Translations under genes and position numbers: made by a program | The notes under the pieces: model-generated | What the model saw: only the letters and a program-made list of their open reading frames with translations | What the model was told of the DNA's origin: nothing | The model's database searches: none | Shown: piece after piece, positions 42,480-52,094 of the stretch | Position numbering within the stretch: position 1 is the stretch's first letter | How the letters are laid out: every line of letters begins with the position of its first letter | Assembly: GCA_032716605.1 (NCBI GenBank) | Contig: CM064506.1 | Span: 17,247,779-17,311,778, forward strand | Length of the DNA stretch: 64,000 nucleotides | From: Paralithodes platypus | Lineage: Eukaryota > Arthropoda > Malacostraca > Decapoda > Lithodidae | Reading direction: 5' to 3'

Positions 42480-43355
42480 TGTATTAGGCTATCATTGTCA
42501 ATAATATTTCACATTTTCACTCGATACCGTAGTTTTTATGAGTAATTGAGGCTGGTTATTGTTATATTAGGCAGTGATTATTCGTTATCACAGGTGTTTA
42601 TTATACTTTGGCCATCTAATATTAGTTCGTGTGTCACTTTCACTTTGGTAAATATGCTTGAGAGAGTCACTGTCACTGATAATGCTCATTTTCACTTGAT
42701 ACGGTACATTTTATTAGTAATTGAGGTAGGTTATTGTTATATTAGGCAGTGATTATTCGTTATCACTGGTGTTTATTATACTTTGGCCATCTAATATTAC
42801 TTCGTGTGTCACTTTCACTTTGGTAAATATGCTTGAGAGAGTGTCACTGTCACTGATAATGCTCATTTTCACTTGATACGGTACATTTTATTAGTAATTG
42901 AGGTAGGTTATTGTTATATTAGGCAGTGATTATTCGTTATCACAGGTGTTTATTATACTTTGGCCATCTAATATTACTTCGTGTGTCACTTTCACTTTGG
43001 TAAATATGCTTGAGAGAGTGTCACTGTCACTGATAATGCTCATTTTCACTTGATACGGTACATTTTATTAGTAATTGAGGTAGGTTATTGTTATATTAGG
43101 CACTGATTATTCGTTATCACAGGTGTTTATTATACTTTGGCCATCTAATATTACTTCGTGTGTCACTTTCACTTTGGTAAATATGCTTGAGAGAGTGTCA
43201 CTGTCACTGATAATGCTCATTTTCACTTGATACGGTACATTTTATTAGTAATTGAGGTAGGTTATTGTTATATTAGGCACTGATTATTCGTTATCACAGG
43301 TGTTTATTATACTTTGGCCATCTAATATTATGTCATGTGTCACTTTCACTTAGTT
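42480..43355. repeat. Tandem array of five ~177-bp units within piggyBac
   Basis: The marker ggca(g/c)tgattattcgttatc recurs at 42570, 42745, 42922, 43099 and 43276, a period of 175-177 bp. Each unit also carries a tgtcactttcactttgg block and taatattacttcgtgtgt. Copies are almost identical except the first and last, implying recent local amplification. It lies downstream of the transposase stop. Confidence 0.9.
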
Positions 43356-43520
43356 ATATGCTTTGTAAACGTTTTATACAATTTATTGTGTCTTTTTTCA
43401 CTTATTTATATATGTTTTCATAATACATGACTTTTTTATCACAATACATAGTTTTATTTCCACTTGTTGCCTATATACATACATATTGTCAGTCTTTGGT
43501 ACTTTCACTATGATTATTAG

Positions 43521-46500
43521 TTAGTACTCCTGCTTGGTGTGGTATTCAGCAAAGCACGGTATAGCACATAGTGACAGCTGGCACTCCACACACTGCATGG
43601 TGGTCTTTTTCTGCTTCCTCGGCCTCACCTGGCTGTTCCAGCAGACATGGCACCGCCTTCTGCTAATGGTGACTCCATCTCGTTCCAGAGGCAGGTAACC
43701 GAGCTTGTGCACATTTAGATACTGTGCACACTGCATACGGTCCTGAACGGGGCGCCCAGGTTGTGCCACTGCCCTCTGTGGCGTAGCATACCTGTCCAGG
43801 AGCTCCACCAACACCTGTTTTTGGAACCTCCGCAGGCTACTGAACTTCCTGGGTGTGCGCGGATTCCGAAGCCTGTAGATATTGTAGGCATTCAGCATTG
43901 ACATGTCCACCATGTGCAGAAAGAACTTTTTGTACCATCTGCACGAGGTACGCAGACAGTCGATGAAGCCTATCTGCATGTCGGACTTGTCCACCAGCCT
44001 CATATTTATGTTGTAGTCCATTACAGCATCGGGCTTGGTCACCCTGACTTGGGTGCGGCGATCCACCTTGCCAGTCTCAACCATTTCCCCCTTGTGGACG
44101 GTGCTCAGGAGGTTGACCTTCCGCTGGTCGTGCCAGTGAATAGCCAGAATGGGTCCCGACTTCTTCTTGAAGACATCGCCTTTCTTGGTTTTAGGAGGGA
44201 AAGTTGGCATGCCCTTCCTTTTCGCTCTAACTGTGCCTACAGTCCCCGTCTTGCGCTGATGGAGGTACTTTGAGAGAGTGGGGGACGTGTAGTAGTTGTC
44301 CGTGTAGAGGACGTGATTCTTCTGGAAGTACCGGTTCATCATGGCTTGAACCACTGCTCCGCCAAAGCCAATGAGGGGGTCTATTTCAACGTCCCCTTCC
44401 TTCCCGCTGTAGACCAGGAAGTCCAGGACATAACCAGTTTGGCAATCGCACAGCACAAAGAACTTTATACCAAAGTGATGTCTCTTTGAGGGGATGTACT
44501 GCCTGAAGCTCAGCTTTCCCCGGAACAGCACAAGAGACTCGTCAATACAGACGTTGCAGAAGGGCGTGAAGTATGACGTGAAACGTTCTCGCATCATCTC
44601 GTACAACGTCCTAATCTTCCACAGCTTGTCAGAGAGATGCATGTCGGTGTTGGTGACAAGATGGAGCGCTCCGAGGATGTCGAGGTACCGGTCCCGAGAG
44701 ATGTATTTCCCGAAGGCAGGGGTGGATATCAGATCTTTGGTGATCCAATAGTCAGCCAACCTGTGCTTCTTTACATGAGGCATTAGCATGGTGATTGCCA
44801 GGAACACCATGAACTCGGGATGAGTCACTGGGGTCCACCGCTTCATGTGGCCCTTGGTCACCTTGCCAAAAAAGTTCACCTGGATTTGGTGGTGCTTGTT
44901 TGTCTCTTCTATGACAAACTCAGTAACCTCCTTATCAAAAAATGCCTCAAAAAGCTCATGTGGTGGAGCATTGGGGCCTGCGGGAAAACTTGGGGTAACT
45001 CCTGAACCCTCCTGTACCTCATCAAAAGGGGTAACATCAGGGTCATTCACTTCATCAGCAGCCACATCCTGCCAGTTGAAAATATAAAATGGGTCCTGCT
45101 GGCGACGCTTACGAGGAGCTGCAGCTGGGGCAGCACGCCCACGAACTTTGGCGGCGCGCACCCTAGGGCGACGGCGCCCAGGCCCAGCCCGGCGGCCAGG
45201 GCGGCCAGGAGCACGACGGCCCTGGGCAAAGCGTCTGGGTTGAGGGTCGTCGATGTCCATAAAGTCATCGTCGTTGTCGTCAGAGCCGTCATCTTGCCCT
45301 GACGGTGGACCCAGGTAATCATGGCCAGAGTCATCTGTGAAGTGCCCTTCATCTTCAGACCCCCCCTCATAATCTTGCGGGGAACGAATGATGCGTGGGC
45401 GGCGTGTAGGTCGGCGAGGTGGGGAAGGAGTGGCAGGTGAGGCTCTGTCATCTTCATGCAGAGGTTCGGGGCTCCTTGGCCTACGACGATTCGTAGACAG
45501 CACTGGTTCAGTGTCTGTAGGTGCAGGTATGGATGCGAGGTCAAAAACATCGTCAGGAACCTCTGTTGTAGGCTGGAGAGGTGGGGTGGACCCTGGGGAA
45601 ACTTGCGGGGGCGTATGGCTGGGACCGGCAGGGGTGGAAGCCGCGGGAGCCTCGAACAAAGAGCGCCTACTTGTAGCTCCTTTTTTCACATATTTTCTCC
45701 CTTTTCCCTTTTCTGTAGTAGTATGTCTCCTCTCGGGGGAAATAGGGGGTAAATAGGCCGAAAGTGGGGGGTCCTCAACCCTAGGCAGTGCTGGTGGTGG
45801 TGGGGAAGAATGGCGGGCGCCTGGGGCAACTTGGGTGGCGTGGGTAGATAAGGAAGACAATGGCGGGTCAACCTCACCCTCACGCTCAGCCTCACTGGCA
45901 CCCTCACGCACTGCTCCCTCACCAAGTTTTAGGGCCTCTTTCCTGGCTGCCGCGGCCGCCTTTTCAAGAACTTGCTTCTTATAAAAGCGTATCTTGAATG
46001 GGGATTTTGCTGGCGAAGGGCTAGGTGTCGTGTCACTCAACCTAAACTTGGCAGTCGACCTAGTGCTGTCCCATTCGCTCACTCTCACTACACTCTCATC
46101 ACCTTGCACAACTATATCACGTTCAGTACTATCATCACTTTCATCGTCATCGTCAAATCCAACAAATTGCGCGTCTCTTTCATGAATTTCGTCTAGATCG
46201 TCTAAATTTTCACTATAGTGAGACTGATAAGACTCGGAGCTATCACTGCCCAAGTCATCAACACTATTTTGTCCTTCACCACGTTCATAACTCCTCAAAG
46301 CTATTTCAATACCTCCGGGAGTCAACGCATCTTGTACGTGCCTTTGCGTTAGGGCGCGACGAACATGGGCAGGCGTCAAAGGGAGCAGGGAATCGGACAC
46401 AGGGGAATCACTTTTTGGGCTAGTATCCATGTTGGCGGCAGGGTAGAGACTGTTTTGGTGGCGTACATGGTGTCTGGTGGCGTCACCTAGCGACCACGGA

Positions 46501-46544
46501 ACGAAATTTTTACGCGCGCCATTCGAAAGCACATACGCAAGCAA
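43521..46544 (-). CDS. piggyBac transposase, intact
   Basis: 1007 uninterrupted codons. Residues 1 to about 540 are low-complexity, acidic and Pro/Ser/Arg-rich, and include TPAHVRRALTQRHVQDAL. The DDE_Tnp_1_7 domain follows: HELFEAFFDKEVTEFVIEET, then the three catalytic Asp at about 666 (CIDESLVLFRG), 748 (LYTDNYYTSP) and 850 (MRLVDKSDMQIG). The C-terminus is a Cys-rich domain (CHVCWNSQ, MQCVECQLSLCAIPCF), which binds the element ends in piggyBac. The protein cuts and pastes DNA at TTAA without scars. Met39 (46430, MDTSPKSDSPV, context aacATGG) is a better start than 46544. It is longer than classical piggyBac (about 600) because of the N-terminal extension. Confidence 0.92.
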   Translation of the reverse strand: MLAYVLSNGARKNFVPWSLGDATRHHVRHQNSLYPAANMDTSPKSDSPVSDSLLPLTPAHVRRALTQRHVQDALTPGGIEIALRSYERGEGQNSVDDLGSDSSESYQSHYSENLDDLDEIHERDAQFVGFDDDDESDDSTERDIVVQGDESVVRVSEWDSTRSTAKFRLSDTTPSPSPAKSPFKIRFYKKQVLEKAAAAARKEALKLGEGAVREGASEAEREGEVDPPLSSLSTHATQVAPGARHSSPPPPALPRVEDPPLSAYLPPISPERRHTTTEKGKGRKYVKKGATSRRSLFEAPAASTPAGPSHTPPQVSPGSTPPLQPTTEVPDDVFDLASIPAPTDTEPVLSTNRRRPRSPEPLHEDDRASPATPSPPRRPTRRPRIIRSPQDYEGGSEDEGHFTDDSGHDYLGPPSGQDDGSDDNDDDFMDIDDPQPRRFAQGRRAPGRPGRRAGPGRRRPRVRAAKVRGRAAPAAAPRKRRQQDPFYIFNWQDVAADEVNDPDVTPFDEVQEGSGVTPSFPAGPNAPPHELFEAFFDKEVTEFVIEETNKHHQIQVNFFGKVTKGHMKRWTPVTHPEFMVFLAITMLMPHVKKHRLADYWITKDLISTPAFGKYISRDRYLDILGALHLVTNTDMHLSDKLWKIRTLYEMMRERFTSYFTPFCNVCIDESLVLFRGKLSFRQYIPSKRHHFGIKFFVLCDCQTGYVLDFLVYSGKEGDVEIDPLIGFGGAVVQAMMNRYFQKNHVLYTDNYYTSPTLSKYLHQRKTGTVGTVRAKRKGMPTFPPKTKKGDVFKKKSGPILAIHWHDQRKVNLLSTVHKGEMVETGKVDRRTQVRVTKPDAVMDYNINMRLVDKSDMQIGFIDCLRTSCRWYKKFFLHMVDMSMLNAYNIYRLRNPRTPRKFSSLRRFQKQVLVELLDRYATPQRAVAQPGRPVQDRMQCAQYLNVHKLGYLPLERDGVTISRRRCHVCWNSQVRPRKQKKTTMQCVECQLSLCAIPCFAEYHTKQEY

Positions 46545-46625
46545 TGGTACAATGTTGTACCACCCGGGTTCCTCGGGTCAAAACATAATGGTACACACGT
46601 GTACCACCCGGGGTTGAAGGGTTAA

Positions 46626-47054
46626 ACGCTCCCAATAGTGTAGATGTTTTATCGACCTTATATGCGAAGTGAAATTTCTTTGTACACTCTCTACGTCATT
46701 TATTTCACCTGCTTTGTATGGGGATGTTAATACGCTACAGTATTCAAGCCGCGGTAGTACTAGAGATTTGAAGAGTGTTATCATAGGCAATTCACCGCGT
46801 GTTTTAAAAGTACGCAGAATCCAACCCGTTAGACGTTTCGCAGCCGCCACTTTGACCTGGTTATGTACTTTGAAACCCATATTTTCAGACATTAATACCC
46901 CAAGGTCTTTCACACTGTCTTTCCGTTCTATTATGTGGTTAGATTCTGTTAAGTAATTTGTAATTTCTTTAACACCATTATTATCTCCGTACCGTATTAA
47001 TTGGAATTTTTCCTCATTGAATTGCATGTTGTTTTCCCTGGTCCACTGGAACAC
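46626..47054 (-). pseudogene. LINE7 RT (proximal part)
   Basis: Reads FQWTRENNMQFNEEKFQLIR, DSVKDLGVLMSEN, LPMITLFKSLVLPRLEYC and NFTSHIRSIKHLHYWERL, the conserved region after motif C of CR1/jockey RTs (KDLGVxxS, RPxLEYxxxxW-like). The FADD block itself is absent. It continues into the distal part after the piggyBac. Confidence 0.85.
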
Positions 47055-47221
47055 TACATTCCCATAGCTTACTCTGACTGTTCCTTTTACTTATATATCT
47101 TCTAGATCTCAAGTGGCGGCATCTTTTCCGTGGATTGACCTCCCTACTGCCAACCTAGAAGTTGGCAGATTGGGAGCCAAAGTGTCACATTTTTCCCTTA
47201 CCCCTCAACTTTCCCTTCATA

Positions 47222-47440
47222 ATTGCTGAGGGGCACAGGGCCTTGGGTAGGGCCTTGGGTGGGGCTTTGGTTTCCCGGGCATTTCCGCACCCTCCTCAGC
47301 TCCCTGCCTTGGAGTGGCTTCGGTCACCCGGGCTTTGTTAGTGGTAAGCAGGGAGGATTTTGTGGTGGCGCTCATTTATGGCCTTGGCCTTGCTCGAGAC
47401 CTTGGGACTGTTCGGCCAGACAGCCTGGGGAACAACAACA
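47222..47440 (+). repeat. Dispersed SINE-like repeat
   Basis: GC-rich, starts gctgaggggcacagggcc and ends ccagacagcctggggaac followed by (AAC)n. Its last 75 bases are the unit amplified at 1011-2034. No protein and no clear pol III boxes. Confidence 0.6.
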
Positions 47441-47485
47441 ATCAATTTAAAAAATCATCAATATTAATATTAATAATTGAAAAAA

Positions 47486-47560
47486 AAAAAGATAAACAAT
47501 AAATACAGACAAAAAACAATAAATACAGACAAAAAGTAAGCAGAGGTTATACAAGAAACT
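47486..47560. repeat. Short direct repeats at the Penelope-like element end
   Basis: aacaataaatacagacaaaaa occurs twice in tandem (about 47495 and 47515) just outside the minus-strand RT gene, likely part of its 3' end. Confidence 0.6.
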
Positions 47561-49012
47561 TCAAGTTAAAAATGCTTGATTAAAATTATTGATGTCAAAT
47601 TTTAGAATACAGTCACAATAATTGACCCTAAAAAGATTAAATTTATGGAACAATTTACTTGCCTCAAAACCTCTGTCTACTAAGAGTCTGTATAGTAACC
47701 TAGCTCTAGCCCAAAAGTCATCTACTTTAGTGCAGATTTTACAAAATCTTATTAACTGGGAATAAAAACAATTATAAGTTATTTTACTATCGATATTACT
47801 ACTAGGGAAAGGAAAGTTGATTACGTTAAAATTAAAATCATCAACTTTGTGATATATTTTAACTATGCACTGTTCATTAACAATCTCTATATTTATATCA
47901 AGAAAATTTTCAACTTTATAATTTACGTTACATTGTGTGAGGGGAATAGAATTAGGGTAAATAAGTTTAGCAACTTGATTAAAATTTAACAAATTGCAAA
48001 CGAGAATATCATCAATATATCTACTATTATTACTTAACAATTTAGCAAGTGCTAATTTTTCTGGGATTTTATTTTTCTTGCTACTGTCAACTAAGTCTTT
48101 TATATATTTAAATTCTAAAGCAAGCAAGAATAAGTCTGCAATTAAAGGGCTAGCATTTCCACCCATAGGAATTCCTAATATTTGTTTGAAAATGTAAGGC
48201 TCGAATCTAACATAAGTATTGAAAAGGAGGAATTTAAGGGCATCTTTAAGTTTAGTTCTATCAAATTATACAGAACGAGTGGGAGTAGAGCTAAGTGATG
48301 CATTATTAAAATATGTATAAACATTTATGAAATAATTACCATTCCTAACGAACCTGTCAAAGTGCAAATCTATAATAAAGCAAAGCTCTGAATATACTAA
48401 ATCTAAAGGCAAATTGGTATACAAAGTCGAAGCTATGTACCGAGGTAACTTTCGGCATGGTATTTATTTTATCAATAACTTCTAACGAATTGTCACACTC
48501 CAATAATAGTTAATGCCAGTTCTTCTCATGATGGTATTACAATATCTTTTATGAGTACTTTTAATGTATTTTAAGCAATTTACGACTTGTTCTGATAGAG
48601 TTTTAGTGGTAGCAAATTTTGCTCCGGCAATAAAGCGATATTTATAAGGTCTTTTATGAAATTTAGGTAACATGTATAATTTTGCAATGCACTTGTTCTT
48701 ATCAGAAAGTTTAATATCAAATGTTATATTTTTCTTGGTATGTTCATCGATTAAGTTATCAATATTCAGATTATTTTGAATTTCATAAACAGAATTACCG
48801 CAAATATTTTTACGTAATATGTTACCCTTAATGCCTAATTCTTTTTTCATGTTTTCAAGATAAAATTGCTGGCTTTATCTACTGTAGTGATTACAAAATG
48901 TTTATGTAAATTTATTAAACCAGCTTTAAGCTTATTATCATTATAGTCTATAAAATCTGAAAGATTAAATTAATTTTTAAGCGAGATTTTTTTTTTTCTA
49001 ATTAACTTAATT
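47561..49012 (-). pseudogene. Penelope-like RT, C-terminal half
   Basis: On the minus strand: VITTVDKAS (48895), KKELGIKGNILRKNICGN with KCIAKLYMLPKFHKRPYKYR (48690) and AGAKFATTKTLSEQV; broken frames then give TLYTNLPLDLVYSE (48400) and FDRTKLKDALKFLLFN. A 201-codon frame from 48166 has MGGNASPLIADLFLL and RYIDDILVCN, the RT catalytic YxDD. It ends at 47561 without a nuclease domain. Frameshifts near 48270 and 48470 and a stop near 48852 inactivate it. Confidence 0.75.
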
Positions 49013-49023
49013 AATAATTTAGA

Positions 49024-51153
49024 AAGACGACTAGGTGGGTTCGACCTGGAAGTTATGGAGGAAGTGGAGGAGATGAGCAAGGTGTTTAAGGATGAGATCT
49101 GTGCAGCATGTGAGGAGGTGTGTGGAGTGAGGAGAAGAGGGAGGGGAGTGAAAGGTACAGCATGGTGGACAGAAGAGGTAAGAATAGCTGTGGAAGAAAA
49201 GAAGAAAGCATATAGAGAGTGGTTGGGTAGTAGAGGGAATGAAGATTCCGAGAGACAGAAACGAGCGAGGTACGTGGAGAGTAAGAGGGTGGTGAAGAGA
49301 GTAGTGAAGGAAAGTAAGAGAAGAGTAGATGAGGAATTTGGAAGGAATCTGAGTGTAAAATGGAGGGAGAGTAAGAAACTGTTCTGGAAAGAAGTCAAGA
49401 AAGTTAGGGAAGGTAGCAAGGGAAACAGTAAGGGTGTGAAAGATAAGAATGGGAGAATGCTAGCCGAGAAGCAAGAGAGAGTCGAAAGATGGAGGGAGTA
49501 CTTCAGTGAGTTGCTAAATGAAAGGAATGAAGAGCCAGCAAACATAGCTGGATATGGTATGGGAGGGAGAAGAAGAGAAGTAGTGGAGGAGGAGGTGGGG
49601 ATCAAGAGGTCAGAAGTGTGGGAAGCCATGAAAAGAGTGAAGTTGGGGAAAGCACCAGGAACAGATGGAGTGTGTGGGGAAATGTTGAGGTATGGTGGTG
49701 AGATAGTGATAGAATGGGTATGGAAAATGTGCAAACTAGCATGGGAGAAGGGGAGTGCACCCGATGACTGGAAGACTGGCATAATAGTCCCCCTATATAA
49801 GGGCAAAGGGGAAAGAGGAGTGTGTGGTAACCACCGAGGAATATGTCTTCTAAGCGTAGTAGGGAAGGTATACAGTAGGGTAGTGATTGAGAGAGTGAGA
49901 GTGAGAACGGAGAAATGGATAGGCGACGAGCAGGGAGGATTTAGGAAGGGAAGAGGATGTGTAGATCAGATTTTTACCCTGAATTGTGTTGTGGAGAAGT
50001 ATCTGGAGAAGAAACAAAAGGTGTATGTTGCCTTTATGGACTTGGAGAAGGCCTATGACAGAGTGGATAGAGAAGGTTTGAGGAAAGTACTTAGAATATA
50101 CAGAGTAGAGGGCAAGTTGCTGAAAGCAGTGAAGAGCATGTATGAGGGTGCAAAGGCGGCAGTACGTGTGGAGAGTGAGCAGAGCGAGTTCTTTGACCTG
50201 AATGTTGGTTTGAAACAGGGGTGTGTGATGTCCCCGTGGTTGTTTACTGGATGGAGTTATGAAAGAAATACTATCAAGAGCAGTGGATGTTGGTGTATCG
50301 CTGAAAAGGGAGGGAATTGAGTGGAAGCTACCTATACTGCTGTTTGCGGATGATACAGTTCTGATGAGTGATAATGAATGGGAGTTGCAGGGTCTGGTAA
50401 ATGAGTTTGGAACAGTGTGCGAAAAACGAAATTTGAAGGTAAATACGGGGAAGAGCAAGGTTATGGTCTTCGAAAGGGGTGAAGTCACAGAGTGTGAGGT
50501 GAAGCTGAACGGTCAGGCTATGGAGATCGTCAACTCTTTTAAGTATCTGGGCAGTGTGTTGAGTAAAGATGGGACTATGGATGAAGAGGTGCGGGAGAGG
50601 GTACAACAGGGGAAGAGGGTTGTAGGAACGCTAAAAGCAGTAACAAGAAATAGGGTGGTCAGTATGGAAGTGAAGAAGTCCTTGCATGACAGTGTGGTAA
50701 TCCCGACACTGACTTACGGAAGCGAAGCATGGACGTTGGTTGAGAGACTCAGACCAAGAGTGAGAGCAGTGGAAATGAATTACTTAAGGAGTGCGTGCGG
50801 AGTTACATGGAGGGATAGACAGACTAATGAGGAAGTAAGAAGGAGGTGTGGTGTGGAGGTAGATGTGCTGGAAAGTGTGAAAAGGAACAACTTGAGATGG
50901 TTCGGCCATATGGAACGTATGGAAAGCGAGAGAATGACTAAGAGGGTGTACGAGAGCGAGGTGGAGGGACAGAGGGGGAGAGGTAGACCGAATATGAGGT
51001 GGAAGGATGGAGTGAGGAACTACATGAACGAAGGCGGTGCTGGTTGGGGGGAGGGGCGTCGACTGACTGGGGACAGAGGTGCATGGGGGCGGTTCGTTCG
51101 TGGCCACCCCTTCGGGGATCACGGCGTCAGGCAATAGATAGATAGATAGATAG
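49024..51153 (+). mobile_element. LINE6: RTE-like LINE, 5'-truncated, (ATAG)n tail
   Basis: Bounded by the 11-bp duplication AATAATTTAGA (49013-49023 and 51154-51164). It begins just upstream of the RT domain; the endonuclease is missing. The 3' end is ggcaatagatagatagatag. A second, shorter copy lies inverted at 56295-57035. Confidence 0.92.
49055..51137 (+). pseudogene. LINE6 reverse transcriptase with one frameshift
   Basis: The first frame (49055-50245) reads through ERVERWREYFSELLN, GKAPGTDGVCGEMLRYGG, WKTGIIVPLYKGKGER, DEQGGFRKGRGCVDQIF, VAFMDLEKAYDRV (motif A, Asp present) and VGLKQGCVMSPWLF (motif B). About ten bases are missing at 50250. The next frame (50259-51137) gives MDGVMKE, ILLFADDTVLM (motif C, both Asp present), SFKYLGSVLSKDG, LTYGSEAWTL, LRWFGHMERM and GRGRPNMRWKDG, ending RGHPFGDHGVRQ. 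A single small deletion is the only clear defect besides the 5' truncation. Confidence 0.88.
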
Positions 51154-51164
51154 AATAATTTAGA

Positions 51165-52076
51165 ACATGCTTCTAGTTCTCTCGCATCGCAGCACACAAT
51201 TTTTAACAATTTATCTTTTAATTTATTGACTGAAAAAAACAATATCTTTTAAAATTATGTCCCATGTTACTTTATTACTCCCTATTCTAAATTTAAACCC
51301 TTTACGACATAGCTCCGCTAATTTGTTGTTTTCAAAATGTTTAACTAGTTCTACATCACCTGTTAATATGTGACATATCGGACTATAAATGAACTTTGCT
51401 AGTGCATCACGTCTGCTAGCTGGCATATCCATGACTCTTTCACACACGCATTTATTATTATTGAAAATATCATTATCTGAAAGATTTCCTAAAACTTTAT
51501 TATAATTACAAATAATTGACCCATTCGTTCATATGAATACACTATTAATGGTTTGAAATCTTTACAACCATCTGGTAACATGGACTTAACTTTCTTTGAA
51601 TTAATAAGACTGTTAACATTAATTTTGTCTAAAATTTTAGAGGAATAATTTAAAGTGGACATGACTTTATCTTTAATACGGTTATCTTTGGATTTCTTAG
51701 AATTAGCTCTAATATATCCCATGAAAGCAAAGACTATATTCTTAAATTTATTTGTGAAATTATGTTTATTGTTTAGAATATTTTCTATAAAAGGAGCAAA
51801 ACTTTTCTTTTGTAGGCCTTTCAATGAATCTTTTAATTTTTTAATTCCGAAATTTCGATATAATGAATATAAATTACTAACAATAATTTTAATATCAGAC
51901 CTGTTTTTCTTTTTATTAAATGTATTTAGTCTTCTATTACCGTGTCTACCAGGTCTTCTGTTTAAAACAGGGAAGTTAAAATATGGGTTATTAAAATAGT
52001 TTTTTAATAAATCTTTATACAAAATGTTGCCTACATTTTTTATTTGATTGTTAAGTCCAAATGGATAGATGGTCAT
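51165..52076 (-). pseudogene. Penelope-like element, N-terminal half
   Basis: The frame from 52076 (MTIYPFGLNNQIKNVGN) continues through NRRPGRHGNRRLNTFNKK, IKIIVSNLYSLYRNFGIKK, LPDGCKDFKPLIVYSYERMG to a stop at 51489. A shifted frame then gives CVCERVMDMPASRRDALAKF and CHILTGDVELVKHFENNK to 51223. These blocks match the N-terminal region of EN-lacking Penelope-like RT proteins. Function of this region is not known to me beyond its conservation. Confidence 0.65.
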
Positions 52077-52094
52077 TAATTCTCCAGTCCAGTA

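Larger units (their letters stand above)
42077..46625 (-). mobile_element. Complete piggyBac transposon
   Basis: 4.55 kb with TTAA at 42077-42080 and 46622-46625. The terminal inverted repeats TTAACCCTCCAACCCCGG (left) and TTAACCCTTCAACCCCGG (right, read inward) differ at one position. It contains one uninterrupted transposase ORF (minus strand), an array of 177-bp tandem repeats between ORF and left end, and a palindromic gcgggaaaatcttcccgc near 42310. Clean TTAA duplication, restoration of the LINE7 frame and the intact ORF indicate a recent insertion and possible autonomy. Confidence 0.93.
41664..47095 (-). mobile_element. LINE7: 5'-truncated CR1/jockey-like LINE split by piggyBac
   Basis: Minus-strand RT sequence runs 47054-46626, then, after the piggyBac at 42077-46625, continues 42076-41664 to the stop. 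With one TTAA retained, the codons for YWERL join RALNLYSLE with no shift. The start near 47095 lies after the RT catalytic blocks, so it is a truncated insertion. Confidence 0.85.
47561..52085 (-). mobile_element. Penelope-like retroelement split by LINE6
   Basis: Minus-strand coding sequence runs 52076-51165, then, after LINE6 (49024-51153, duplication AATAATTTAGA), 49012-47561. Order: TIYPFGLNNQIKNVGN near the start, a GRHGNRR basic block, CVCERV...HILTGDVELV, a VITTVDKAS block, then RT motifs. This order is that of a Penelope-like RT family lacking a GIY-YIG endonuclease; none is seen here after the RT. The N-terminal end abuts the inverted repeat at 52095. Confidence 0.7.

Noticed and set aside
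42480..43355. CRISPR-like array
   Set aside because: The 177-bp units are repeated in full without unique spacers, and the context is a eukaryotic transposon.
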